Numbered from the stretch's first letter, positions 32,735 to 43,299 are shown. The stretch: DNA of 64,000 bases from Leidyana gryllorum EB-2025a (GCA_048772705.1 JBLWGC010000230.1:372001-436000); one strand, 5' to 3'. The notes: generated from the letters alone by a model not told the origin. Numbers and translations: made by a program.

Positions 32735-33754
32735 ATGAAGTCTGTAATCATCGCTTCGTCCGCCAGCGAGCGTCAGGATGTTATTTCCGTCGCTCTGTGC
32801 GCCTCCCAAGTCTTGTCTGCTATGCCAGTAGTTGAAGCTCCTGCCGCTGACGTCTCTAAGGATGTCGCTGAGGAGGTGAAGATTGAGAGCAACGTGGCGG
32901 AGGTTATTCTTGAGGGCGAGGCCCCCAAATCGAACGCTGCCGTGGACGTCGCTGCCGACGGAGCTGAGGCTGAGCCGGTAGTTGAGACTCCCGATGAGAC
33001 TCCCGCTTTCAACCCCTTCGATATGTTGAAAGAGACTGTCGAGGCATTCAAGGGAACTGAGAACTTCACCCCTGACGATGTTTCGGCTCTCATCACTCTC
33101 GCTGCCGCTCGCCGCGCCCAAGAGAAAATCAATGATGTGTTGGACACTGTTGAACCGTTCAAGCCCATCGACGGCGTTGCTGTCACTGATGAGGTTGAGG
33201 CAGTCCAGAAGCTTCTGGTCGAGGAGAACTTGGATGAGTTCAAGACTCAGTTCGAGGGTTTGGTGGAGAAGACCTCTGCTGAGTTGGTGAAGGTTGCCAT
33301 CCCCGAGCCCTTCAAGCCCGAGGAGGAAGTGGTGACTGAGATGGATCAACTGCGCCAGCAGATGAAGGGTATCTACGCTCAAGTCAAGCAGATGCGCCTT
33401 GGCAATCTGTTCGGCAACCTTGTTACCTACCTCAGAAACACTGTTCCTCTTGTGAAGCAGGACCAGAGAGAAGCTGCCTTGAGAGAGGCGGACCTCGATT
33501 TCCTCATCCCCCAGATGGATCGTAGAATGTTGGCTGCTAAGGCAATGATGGAGAACCCCGAGTTACTAAAGATGATGCAAGGAGGGCCCTATGAGGCTTC
33601 GGATGAGGAAATTAGCTCTGATTTCATGGGAGTCAGCTCAGATGCCGCGGCGACCACTCCGGTTGTTGAGGAAATTCCACTTGGGGAAGTGACCACCCCG
33701 ATTGTCGAGGAAGTGACCGCTGGTGCTCAGGTGTCACCTGCCCCTGCTGCTTGA
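32735..33754 (+). CDS. Acidic Val/Ala/Glu-rich protein, codon-biased
   Basis: A single exon of 339 residues. It begins with a modest hydrophobic segment (ISVALCASQVLSAM), then is dominated by Val, Ala, Glu, Asp and Pro. A predicted helical centre (DDVSALITLAAARRAQEKI; MDQLRQQMKGIYAQVKQM) is followed by a tail with repeated VEE/VTTP phrases. Codons strongly favour C- or G-ending synonyms, as in the phosphofructokinase and invertase genes, which suggests high expression. I know of no matching family; a structural or storage role is only a guess. It diverges from the USP-like gene across 147 nt. Confidence 0.7.
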   Translation: MKSVIIASSASERQDVISVALCASQVLSAMPVVEAPAADVSKDVAEEVKIESNVAEVILEGEAPKSNAAVDVAADGAEAEPVVETPDETPAFNPFDMLKETVEAFKGTENFTPDDVSALITLAAARRAQEKINDVLDTVEPFKPIDGVAVTDEVEAVQKLLVEENLDEFKTQFEGLVEKTSAELVKVAIPEPFKPEEEVVTEMDQLRQQMKGIYAQVKQMRLGNLFGNLVTYLRNTVPLVKQDQREAALREADLDFLIPQMDRRMLAAKAMMENPELLKMMQGGPYEASDEEISSDFMGVSSDAAATTPVVEEIPLGEVTTPIVEEVTAGAQVSPAPAA

Positions 33755-33980
33755 AACGCTAGTTAGTATACCTTGCTGAACTTCTCTGCACTTTTTGGTG
33801 TTAAATCAACCGCAATGAAAGTTCATAGCCAATGAATAACCTGCACCCCCGATCGACATCGAGCCACTCAACCACGGTAGAGCCGTCCGTTCTGTCTCGG
33901 AAAAAAAAAGTACCCACCGGTCTTCCTTTTTTGTGAGCGTCATCACCATTCATTCCTTCCTTTCATCTGATGTCTTGAAG

Positions 33981-34059
33981 AGATGATGATTTGTCCGCTA
34001 CCTACTTTTCCAATGACCCAGTCAGGTATGATTGGAATAGTTGACATCCATTCTCTGAT
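33981..34059. repeat. Outer repeat A, copy 1
   Basis: A 79-nt segment beginning AGATGATGATTTGTCCGC, repeated at 35036-35114. The two copies flank a second pair of repeats. Read on the - strand, the segment encodes MSTIPIIPDWVIGKVGSG. Confidence 0.85.
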
Positions 34060-34253
34060 TCTCATACTCGATTCAATGTGATGTTCGGCCTTTCTCTAGA
34101 GTCGCTCAGTCTGGAGCCGTACCTCCTTCTCGAGCGCTAATAAAGGCCAATACCGATTTCACGGAAGCCTTCTGGGGGGTAACAGAAATTCCCACCCGGA
34201 TTGTTCTTGTGAATACACTTCTATGTGTGTATGTGCCTCTGCCTGTCTTTCTA

Positions 34254-34496
34254 TGATGTATCTAATCAAATTCACCATCTTTCGACTGAATCATCTCTGT
34301 CGAGAAATTTGATCTTTGACTGACCATTCCACGTTTATCGATGATGACAAACTAACTCAGCTCATTCATAGGCTTCGGCCAATGAGGAGAAACATCCACA
34401 GGGGCCCGACATCCCCTTTCTGATCACCTTATCAACTCCGGCCCCTCAGCTAGAGCGCCGCTCTTCTTCTGACGGTAGCTCTCGTTTCAGGGTGCC
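34254..34496. repeat. Inner direct repeat B, copy 1
   Basis: About 243 nt beginning TGATGTATCTAATCAAA and ending CAGGGTGCC. It is repeated almost perfectly at 34696-34939, with one A inserted in an A run of the second copy. No gene is evident inside. Confidence 0.92.
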
Positions 34497-34695
34497 TAAA
34501 CCAACGGTCTCTGCAATGATTCAACCCTCCATGTCCTTTGACGTGGAGCGACTACGTTGCTGCCCAACAGTTCCGCCTTCGTTTGTATTGCTTGTTTGTT
34601 GTCTTCCACGATAATGTTGTGAGTGGACAATTTCTCGCCTCCCCTCGCCTCTGGTGCATCCATTCACTCGCGACATATCTAATCATATTCACCCG

Positions 34696-34939
34696 TGATG
34701 TATCTAATCAAAATTCACCATCTTTCGACTGAATCATCTCTGTCGAGAAATTTGATCTTTGACTGACCATTCCACGTTTATCGATGATGACAAACTAACT
34801 CAGCTCATTCATAGGCTTCGGCCAATGAGGAGAAACATCCACAGGGGCCCGACATCCCCTTTCTGATCACCTTATCAACTCCGGCCCCTCAGCTAGAGCG
34901 CCGCTCTTCTTCTGACGGTAGCTCTCGTTTCAGGGTGCC
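34696..34939. repeat. Inner direct repeat B, copy 2
   Basis: The second copy of the 243-nt repeat, in the same orientation and 442 nt downstream of the first. The near identity implies a recent duplication. Confidence 0.92.
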
Positions 34940-35035
34940 CATAACGAAAGGCTCATGCGACCGAAACTCTCCTGTCTCCATTGTCGATGACAGCGAATAC
35001 GCGTCGTTGCCGACAATTTCGTGTCTGTTCAACAA

Positions 35036-35114
35036 AGATGATGATTTGTCCGCTACCTACTTTTCCAATGACCCAGTCAGGTATGATTGGAATAGTTGAC
35101 ATCCATTCTCTGAT
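35036..35114. repeat. Outer repeat A, copy 2
   Basis: The second copy of the 79-nt segment. Here a - strand frame (35192 down to 34953) continues on both sides for 79 residues, including LHRPPRATFAFGCIREW before the repeated part, so this copy may sit in a more complete coding remnant. Confidence 0.85.
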
Positions 35115-36546
35115 GCATCCGAATGCAAATGTTGCCCGAGGTGGCCTGTGTAGACATACTTCTGTTTCCATTTTGTTGTGCTCAATAAGCATGATACCCG
35201 ACTTTTAAGGACTGATTGAATAGGTCTATGTGAGGGATGAGTCACTGTGGCTCGCCGGCTCCGCCGATTACAGCTTCTTCCTCGGTGGTTTTAGTGCCGT
35301 CTTTAGCTTCGAGGCCATCCCTTATGTCTTACCGTTCTCAAGAGTCGGTTCAGTTCAGTAGCTTTAGTTCAATTCTCTACTTCTGGTTGCTGTACCCATA
35401 TATTGCAAGGCGTTTCTCAACTTTCTCAGTATCTGGGAGACGGCGTTTCCTTCCCTGTATCCGTCTTCACTTCGGTCTGATCAAGGACAGCCTGGAGTTG
35501 GACTGTTGTCTGCCCAGCGGTCCCTCAACTGATAGCCTCCCCGGTCTCGTACGAGATGGGGGGAACTTATAAACACGTGTGTGTTACATTTCACTTACTC
35601 GAAGCCAGTGGATTCGAACGATTTCTCCGCCAATGGTAGCGACCTGCTCTACTCCGAGATAGTTCAGCGGACCCAGAGACCGATCAGAAAACGGACTCAG
35701 CCTTAACACGCCCACTGCGGTGTCGGGCATATCACATCACCAAGGATAACCCGATTTTCGCAACAGTAGGCCCAGCATACCTCTGGGATGGGAAATCCGC
35801 ACGCTGCCCATCCGCGTGAGGAGAGAGCTTTGACCATTGTAACCACCAGCAAACAACATGGCAACAGCTGCTGGATCGACACTGCCGTACTGCTCTTACA
35901 TGGTCCAAATGAGACGGCCGCCTGGCTCAGCGGATCCGGTCGCCAGCGATGAGCTTTCGAGGCGCTGTAGACCTTTCTTGAGGAAGAAGGGATTGAGGAG
36001 GAACGGGTAAGCCACCTGCGACGGCCGCTCCCCATCCTCACTCCCTAAGGCAGTGGCTGTTTCCAGCGTAGCCCTCCATGGATGCGCCGAAGGCCGGGTA
36101 TCTCCACGAGTCGCTGTCGGACAGCTCAATCAGGAGGGTCTTCCAAGGGGGGGCTATGTGCGATCGGCTGGGCCCCGCCCCAGAACAGGAGGCCACGGAC
36201 CTTGGCGGAGAGCTGCTGAGGAGACACACACGTTTTTAATTTTCGTTTTGAGAAATGACTAATTGGAAGATGAAGAGCACAGGATCCCCAATCTGATAGT
36301 CTGAACGATATTGAGACTGATGGTATAACAGCAATAGCAGAAATCAAGCAGTCACACATATGTGGTTTACGCTCGTCGCAAGTGAGATGTAAGATCCCAT
36401 TGAGGGGAATAAGGTGAAACGGCGCTATGCCGTCCCGCTATGTCGTTGATGGTCTATGGTCTACGAAAAAACGATCACGCACGGTAGGGTTCCTCTGCGC
36501 TCGTCATGTCGCGTGGACGGCTCAGCAACTTTGTTGAGTCGCTACC
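35115..36546 (-). other. Gene-poor stretch with a decayed coding locus
   Basis: No intact gene is supported. On the - strand, 36360-35590 reads like broken coding sequence. Segments such as VRGLLFWGGAQPIAHSP, YPFLLNPFFLKKGLQRLESS, VDPAAVAMLFAGGYNGQSS, and VLRLSPFSDRSLGPLNYLG (ending in VATIGGEIVRIHWLR) are protein-like. They are interrupted by in-frame stops (for example at IWTM followed by TAA) or lie in different frames without good splice sites. On the + strand, 35237-35572 is an ATG-started frame of 111 residues with Ser-rich low-complexity sequence and no domain. An AACACGTGTGTG motif lies near 35572. Confidence 0.3.
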
Positions 36547-38150
36547 CTACCATGTGTCCCAAAAAGCGCTCCATTCTCTAAACTCAGGATTTTCCAACGG
36601 TTCAAGGGTTTGCGGGACCGGCCAACTGCCCGACAAATCTTCAGCTGTCTGAGCGAGATACGTAGTGCACACCCAGTCTCCTCGGGCAAGGGGTTTTGCG
36701 ATCACAAGTCGAGGACGACTCGGGCGCGACCGCACAAACTTTGCCACGTTTGTGAAGTCGCAGCCTTTTTCCTCTGTCGCGTTGAACCAATGGAGACAGT
36801 CGACCCGTTCGACTCGGGTCAAAGCGAGGTCGCAGAGGGACTCATCCTGCTCGATTGACTGAAGCACCACCCTCCAGCCACCTTCGGGTCTCTGAGAAAC
36901 ACTGCGGGCTTCACGCGTGGCCGATCGAATCTGTTGACTTCAAGGGATGAGCCGTCCTCCCGCACTCTTAGGTGCCGACGGGGTACTCCTCTGTACTGCG
37001 GCAGATATTTCAATTGTTTCTCGATCTCGGGATATTTCATGCAATCGAAGGTAGCAAATGGCTTCGCGGCTGTGGCCGTGACGCCGACCGCTGGGTTCCG
37101 CACCCATTTGCGGAAGACGTGAACTTCCGGGTCGGGCTCCACCAACAACTTCCCTGCGATGACCAACTTTTGGATTTCATCTTTCCAAACGCCGACTCGT
37201 CTCGGGTAGACCGTTTCCGAAGGGGCGGGTTTGTTTAGTCTCGACTCGTGCTCTGAGAATGCCACTGTCTCATGCATTGCCTGCGTCACACCCAACAGAT
37301 TCTCATTGGCAATGCGTCTGCGGCCTTCAAAATCGACTTCTCCGAATGTCGGGCTCACGCAAATTTCTTTCCATTTGCCGGGTTCCTCCTCTTCGAAGAG
37401 AACGAACTGAATGCCAACCCAATCTGCGGAAGATGGATAAGATTTTCTATCAATGTCAACAGCCACAACGTAATATTTGACTGTTTCATTGTTCTCGTCT
37501 TTAACATAAATTCGTGCTCCTCCTGGAAATGCAAAATCGTATTTCACACGAATGGATTCATTCTTCATTCCGTGAGACCTTCCCCTCTCTCTGGCGAAGA
37601 AAACTGCCATTTGCCGGAGGAGATCGGATCTCGTTACCTCCACCACATGCTCAGGAGCAATTCGCACGAAAAGATTTCCGAAGCTCGAGCTTCCAGGATC
37701 GCTGGGCTCGAAAATCAGGTTCACTTTGCTCTCGGGGTCAGTGAAACGTGTTGGTGTTGGTTCAATGATGGATTGGAAAGTGAACGGTTCCCATGTCTCC
37801 CAGAAGTTTCTGGTGCGATGGGTCTGTTCCGTGTTGACACCGTCCGAAGGGGCTTCGAGAGATGGTTCAGTCAGTTGGAGAGACACTTCAGTCGCTTCAA
37901 GAGACGGTTCAGTCAGTTGGAGAGACAATTCAGTCTCAGTCAATTGACTCGTCGAGGGGGCATTGTACTTTCGCACATCCTCTACTCGGAATGGACGACC
38001 GCCCGGCACACTGATTTCAGTTGGACACGCAATGGTGGATTCTGTGACCTTCAAAGTCGGCAGGACTGCCTTCACGACGGTCAAACATCCTTCAACGCAG
38101 CCGACACTTCTGAGTTGCGGAGCGTTTTTGTGGCGAATTGAGGCGACCAT
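36547..38150 (-). pseudogene. GW/HW family member 1, frameshifted
   Basis: ATG at 38150 (MVASIR, as in the neighbour at 40586). The frame reads to about 36890 and then must shift by one base to continue into a second frame ending at 36547. The shift falls exactly where the neighbour has VFFKTPEGGW. Here VFLR is followed by PEGGW only after changing frame, as if one base were lost. The rest matches the family: a central domain (FAFPGGARIYVKDE, then WKEICVSPTFGEV), and a C-terminal domain with GGW, LHWFN and CDFTN. Two and a half copies of a 12-residue LQLTEPSLEA-type repeat lie near residues 60-95. It could be a true pseudogene or a sequence error. Confidence 0.65.
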
Positions 38151-39101
38151 CTCGAAACGTCTGAAAAAGAGGCGTTGAGCCGAATTTTTGGACACCCTTT
38201 TGCTGAGCCGTGTGAATGGCTCGCGTTAACCTCCGAGGCTGCGGGGGTTCCTATTGGCTTACTCAACATATGCGTGTCGCTCATTAGTTATCAACTAGCT
38301 CTGATCTATTTACAAAAGACTAAAAGGATGTCGGCGACATAACATTGCCTTCGGGTTTTGCCTCACTGCGCCTGACCGCTCATTTGCGTACAGGTGTCGT
38401 GTTGTTCCAAAGAATGATGTTGTGGCTATTTCTGATTGACACTACCAGTAGGAGCGACATCTTAAAGACCGAAGAATAGCTCATGGACACCGAATTAAGC
38501 AGCTTAGCCGTAGTAAAGCACCTCGTGCCCGGCCGTACCCGGCCGGGGAGACACACTTTTACAGACACGCGTTTTTACAGAGTCAAGTCGTTGAACATCA
38601 ACGAACTAAAACAACGGCTGGATGAATCCAACTACCATTCCAGCGCACCAAACAGATCAAACTACCAAAAACCAGCCGACGTTCACGCCTACGCTCGAGC
38701 CAGTTAGACAAGACAGTAACAGTTCACACATCACGTGTTGCTCCTCACGGAGGCACTGATGTCGAGGTTACAAACAATGAGCTCTGTGCACATCCGAGGA
38801 GAGCCCAGCGGCGTCTCCTGGTGCGAGACGGCCAGTTGTACTCTGCTGCCACCGAAACCTCACCAGGCACTTCCGCAGTACATTCATAGTTGTTGTCATA
38901 AAACATTCCCACATGGAGCGCACTGCGCAGACAAAACACAGTGCGCGATGGCTTATTTCGCCATCCCACGCATTCTGATGGTCTTTATGGGTCCAGCAAC
39001 AACTTCGGGTCCCACAATCAGGATCACTAAGGGTATCACTCATCCAAGCAACTTTCTCGGCGACTCTCCTACTCGGGGAAGTTTGAGTGGGAGCCGGACT
39101 C
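38151..39101. other. Intergenic, no gene; GC-rich hairpin
   Basis: About 950 nt between two family members. Short frames occur on both strands but lack supporting motifs, and the longest on + (38735-39127) starts at GTG. A perfect inverted repeat CCCGGCCG...CGGCCGGG lies at about 38528-38547 with a 4-nt loop. Confidence 0.5.
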
Positions 39102-40586
39102 TCATTGATTCACCTTCGTGCGGGTAGGATAGGCGGTGAACTCCCATTCGGCTTGGCGAACATGGGTTGCGATCACAAGTTGAGGAGGGGTTGGCTGGGA
39201 CTGCACAAACTGTGTCAGTTTTGTGAAGTCGCAGACTTCGTTCTTTGTCACGTTGAACCAGTGGAGACAGTCAACACCGGCCACTTTGGCCAAAGCGAGG
39301 CCGAAAAGGGAGTCCTTGTGCCTAAGTGACTGAAGCACCAGAGTCCAGCCCCCTTCGGGGGTTTTGAAAAAGACTGCTGGAGCGTTCTGTGGTCGATCGG
39401 ATCTGAGGACTTCGAGAAATGGGCCATTTTCTCGCACTTCCAGATATTCCCGGGGCGCGTCTGCAAACTCCGTAACTTGCTGCAGGCTTGTTTCAATGTC
39501 GTGGTGTTTCGTGGGATCGAACTTGACAAATGGCTTTTCGGCATCCTCAGCCGACGATGCCGTGGCCGTGATGCCTTCCGTGTCGGCAGCGAATGAAGTC
39601 GCCTCCGACGACGGAGTTGGCTCCTCTTTCCGCGGCGCCCATCTCGAGCCGGGGCCAGGGGTTTCCAGCTCAACCAACGTACCTTCCTCGACCAATGTGT
39701 TGACCTCATCATCCCAAATTCTGACTCTATCCGGAAAGTGAGTGGGTGGGCAGAGTTCGGGGGTCTTGAAGTTGTCACCTTGCATATGCCACTGCATCTG
39801 TCTTTCTTGCATTGCCCTCACCACGCCCAGAACATTCTCATTGGCGATGAGCGCGCGTCCTCTCAAATCGACTTCCCCGAAAGTGGGGCTAACGCAGATC
39901 TCCTTCCAGGTACTCGGTGCCGTCTCTTCGAAGAGAACAAATTGGGCACCGATCCAATCAGAGGAAGAGGCAGAGGAATCTTTTTCCGTGTCAACAGTCA
40001 CAATGTAGGAACCAACTTCTCTTCTGTCCTCGTCGTGAACGCTGATCCAAACTCCTTGTGGCAAAGTGAAACTATACCTCGCAGAAATGTGCTTGTTCCT
40101 CAGACTCGGGACATCTTGGGTTGCTCTCGCGAAGAAGACCGTCATACTCTTGACAAGATCGATTCCCGTTGGTTCCTCCAGACGGTCAGGAGTCATCCGC
40201 ACGTGAATGCCCCTCGGCCGCGCCCACTGAGCACCACGGAGCTCCAACTTGACCACTCGCCCGCTGACGAGATCGTTCACAAAGCTTAGTGAATCGTTGG
40301 TCACGACATGGCGAGTAAAAGGCTCCCACGCGTTGAGCAGGTCTTGATGTCTCGAGGTGAGAGGCCGACTGGTCTTCTGAAGCGGCGGATCAGCCAGGCT
40401 GAAGTCGGGGATACCCTCCACTTGGAATGGACGACCGCCCGGCACTCTTACTTCAGTCGGATTCTCTATAATGTGGTCTGTGAGCTCCAATGACGGCAAA
40501 GAAGCCTTCACAGCTATCAAACATCCCTCAAACCGGCCGACTTTCGTGGGCTGCGGAGCAAACTCTCGGCGGATAGAGGCGACCAT
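39102..40586 (-). CDS. GW/HW family member 2
   Basis: A single exon of 494 residues starting MVASIRREFAPQ, closely parallel to member 1. The N-terminal segment (GRFEGCLIAVKASLPSLEL, PGGRPFQVE) is followed by the central domain with MTVFFARAT, YSFTLPQGVWISVHDE, IGAQFVLFEE, WKEICVSPTFGEVD and NENVLGVVRAM. After a Ser/Ala-rich linker comes the C-terminal domain with FFKTPEGGWTLVLQSL, LALAKVAGVDCLHWFN and CDFTKL. There is no signal peptide or membrane span. The function is unknown; conserved blocks separated by variable linkers suggest two globular domains. It is the best intact representative of this subgroup. Confidence 0.75.
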   Translation of the reverse strand: MVASIRREFAPQPTKVGRFEGCLIAVKASLPSLELTDHIIENPTEVRVPGGRPFQVEGIPDFSLADPPLQKTSRPLTSRHQDLLNAWEPFTRHVVTNDSLSFVNDLVSGRVVKLELRGAQWARPRGIHVRMTPDRLEEPTGIDLVKSMTVFFARATQDVPSLRNKHISARYSFTLPQGVWISVHDEDRREVGSYIVTVDTEKDSSASSSDWIGAQFVLFEETAPSTWKEICVSPTFGEVDLRGRALIANENVLGVVRAMQERQMQWHMQGDNFKTPELCPPTHFPDRVRIWDDEVNTLVEEGTLVELETPGPGSRWAPRKEEPTPSSEATSFAADTEGITATASSAEDAEKPFVKFDPTKHHDIETSLQQVTEFADAPREYLEVRENGPFLEVLRSDRPQNAPAVFFKTPEGGWTLVLQSLRHKDSLFGLALAKVAGVDCLHWFNVTKNEVCDFTKLTQFVQSQPTPPQLVIATHVRQAEWEFTAYPTRTKVNQ

Positions 40587-41124
40587 CTCAACACATGCGA
40601 AACTTTTGGATTACACCGATGCCCATCTCGAAAACCCCATCTCACATATTGCGCATCTCCTCTTTGTCGTCCCACCAGATACCGCACCAATATAAATGGA
40701 CATGTTCAGTCAGTTACGGCACCTATCTCCTTGGGAGGGACACACTTATCCGACCATCTCTGAGATTGACACGATGAGACACGAATTTCTGGGTCTCGGG
40801 CTATGGATGAAGCCCACCCCCCACCTTTGGCCACTGTGAGGGATCAATGACACTTGGCGGCTGGTGTGCGGCCACCGCAGCGACACAGATGCTGGTCACG
40901 AAAGAGGGTAGCCACCTGTGATACTACTGTGTTGGCGTGTCATGATGAGGGGTGGAGCATTCAATTTCAACAGGTGAAGTGAGAGCTATCATTAGACCAT
41001 CTCCGACAAACTCGGTACCAAATTTGAGAATGATATGTTTATTCACGTCATAAAGTGTGAGCAACTTGCGGGTACTGAGCTACACGACACACACAGCTAC
41101 TCGCTGACAAAGACAATTGTTGCA
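40587..41124. other. Intergenic, nothing recognised
   Basis: About 540 nt between two family genes. I see no long frame, repeat or RNA gene. The half next to 41124 is A/T-rich and would hold the 3' end of member 3. Confidence 0.5.
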
Positions 41125-43299
41125 TCACAGGGCCATTTCAATCCACTCTTGGCTGTCTCTGGCGTTCATGAATGATTTCCATTTGTGTGGGGCCACTGCC
41201 GTTACTTGCGGAGGGGACGAAGAGTCTTGGAGGGCTTCTTGTCCCAACTCGCTCAATCGCGGCGAGGGGCTTTCCAAGTTAGTTTGGACCACTTTTCCAT
41301 TCGCTAACTTGGCCTTTTTGGTGGAGTCCCGGAAGTCACACATGACTCCAGAGGTTAGATCAAAGGTGTGGAGGTGGTGAACCCCTCTCATTTTAGCGAG
41401 CGCGAGGACCAGTTGTCTGGTTTCTCCATTCTCACTTTCTTTCAAAGACTTCAGAGCGACGTTCCACCCGGACTGGACGTCATAAAATACGTATCTCGAA
41501 GCCACCGTCTTCCCAGTTTCGTCCACCAATCTCACACGTTTGAAAGGCGGAGTGCCACACGATTCCAACACAAGATTGTCGGGTTGAGCATTTTCGAAAC
41601 CTGGCACAGTTTTGATCACATCAGCGAGACGCTTGACGTAACGTCGTCGAATGCGGAATGCCCACGCATATTGGTCGACCGCCGAGGACGAAGTGACGGG
41701 AGAGGTCCGAGACGCCGGTGCAGACGATGAGGCAGACGTCTCAAAAGGAAAGGTGGGACACTCGGACAGTGCACTGCCCGCTCGCATTACAGGCGAAGAA
41801 TTTGCTTCGGATTGACTCACGGGTGACGAGTCCGCTTCGACTGTACTTACAGCCGATGAGTCTCTGTCGACTGTGCCAGCTCTCCTGACCCAAGCGGTTC
41901 GAGGCCTATTCGATCCCAGGAGTTCCTTAAGCAAGGCGTGAGCACGTGGCCACTCTTCCAGCCGCCGTCTGCCGGCGTCAGTGGCCATGAAGTAGGCATC
42001 TTCGATTGCTTCAACGTCAGCGTCTGGCGGAAGCCTATTGGTGTACAAACGGTCGTGAGTCTCCCATGTGAGGCCGTGTCGATGATCCCCGGGCACAAAG
42101 GCCTTAAATGGGTCCACCATGGTGCTGGGGTCGGTTTCGGGGTCGAAGCCGAGCACTTCCGGACTGACGGTGGTGATGTGTTGATTCGCCTTTGCATATC
42201 GGAATTCGGCGTCCCATTGCTGGGCTTCGGTGGGAATGGGCACGTGGGCTGCTCCATCTGGTGAGCCGAGGTTGTTGGCCCATTTAGACGGAATGTCCGC
42301 CATTGCTTTCGTTGTGACGTCACCGAGGCTGTAAAGTATTGCCCATCCCTCTTCGGAAACGTGACCAATGGGGAGAGACCGACTCACAAATCGCCACTGT
42401 TGGCCGTCTCCGAGGTGATACAACGCGAGATTGACGATATTATTACTCGTCAAGGAACGTTCAGCGTCAGTTGTGGTGTACTGTTTTTCGCATTCCAGAC
42501 GCACCAAGTAGTCGTCTACTGGCCGACCCGTCGCATCGAGTATGAGAAAGTGTAGAGCATCCCTTCTGGCATCGTTCAGTGTGAGGGAGCAGCTCGCCTT
42601 ATTGGGGATGGTAACAGAGGCCATCAAAAAGCTGCTTATATGACTCAGTAGGCGATGCATGTCACTGTCATTCGATGTGTTGATGTTCCCCAAATTGAAT
42701 TCGTGGACGGGATGTTCAACCTTAGGACCAGTTTTACAAACCACGTACTTCCCGGTATAGTCGTCGATCACGAGGCTCCTCTTGTGGCCAGGTAGTAATT
42801 CCTTAACGGTCCACGACAGTGCTTGCACATCTGAAGCACCCGGTACCATACCGAACTCCCACTTTGACTTGTCGCTGTTTGAGCCCAACACGTTCTCCGC
42901 GATCTTCTCGGTCTCGGACTGTCGCGATTGAAACAGCGCTTCGAGCCGTTTGTATTGAAAATCTTCGGAGACATCGCGACTACGTCTTTGAATTCCCGTC
43001 TCCAGAGCGAAAACGACGTCTCGTGACACTGTACTCGTTGGCGACTTAAACTTCTCCACAGCCTTGATGTCGAAATCATCCCATCCATCGGGGGAGGCAC
43101 TGCCTGGAGACGCCACCAAAGTCGGCGTCAAGGGAACGATTGGTGATACTCCTTGGAGTAACGCGCACCCTTTCATAAAACATCCCACAGTACTCGATGG
43201 AGCAGAAGATGGCTCAATACGTAAAAAACCCATGTCGCTTGTGAAATACCACTCAAAACAAAAGACTCTATCGGCCTTATATTTCGAGATGGTCATCAT
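41125..43299 (-). CDS. GW/HW family member 3, long form
   Basis: A single exon of 724 residues. The N-terminus (SSTVGCFMKGCALLQGVSP) aligns with members 1 and 2. The central domain is recognisable but diverged (LLSHISSFLMASVTIP, LTLNDARRDALHFLILDATG, YLVRLECEKQY, EEGWAILYSLGDV). A long Ser-rich linker with repeated SSPV phrases precedes the C-terminal domain: VIKTVPGFENAQ, RYVFYDVQSGWNVALKSLK, LALAKMRGVHHLHTFD and CDFRD. A final 70-residue tail is specific to this copy. No targeting signal or catalytic motif is visible. Confidence 0.72.
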   Translation of the reverse strand: MMTISKYKADRVFCFEWYFTSDMGFLRIEPSSAPSSTVGCFMKGCALLQGVSPIVPLTPTLVASPGSASPDGWDDFDIKAVEKFKSPTSTVSRDVVFALETGIQRRSRDVSEDFQYKRLEALFQSRQSETEKIAENVLGSNSDKSKWEFGMVPGASDVQALSWTVKELLPGHKRSLVIDDYTGKYVVCKTGPKVEHPVHEFNLGNINTSNDSDMHRLLSHISSFLMASVTIPNKASCSLTLNDARRDALHFLILDATGRPVDDYLVRLECEKQYTTTDAERSLTSNNIVNLALYHLGDGQQWRFVSRSLPIGHVSEEGWAILYSLGDVTTKAMADIPSKWANNLGSPDGAAHVPIPTEAQQWDAEFRYAKANQHITTVSPEVLGFDPETDPSTMVDPFKAFVPGDHRHGLTWETHDRLYTNRLPPDADVEAIEDAYFMATDAGRRRLEEWPRAHALLKELLGSNRPRTAWVRRAGTVDRDSSAVSTVEADSSPVSQSEANSSPVMRAGSALSECPTFPFETSASSSAPASRTSPVTSSSAVDQYAWAFRIRRRYVKRLADVIKTVPGFENAQPDNLVLESCGTPPFKRVRLVDETGKTVASRYVFYDVQSGWNVALKSLKESENGETRQLVLALAKMRGVHHLHTFDLTSGVMCDFRDSTKKAKLANGKVVQTNLESPSPRLSELGQEALQDSSSPPQVTAVAPHKWKSFMNARDSQEWIEMAL

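Noticed and set aside
35600-35640. A GGATTCGAACG box resembling the T-arm of a tRNA on the - strand
   Set aside because: No matching acceptor, D or anticodon arms can be folded around it, and it lies in protein-like sequence (GEIVRIHWLR).
38735-39127. A 130-codon + strand frame between family members
   Set aside because: It starts at GTG, overlaps the 3' end of member 2 on the other strand and has no recognisable motif or splice support.
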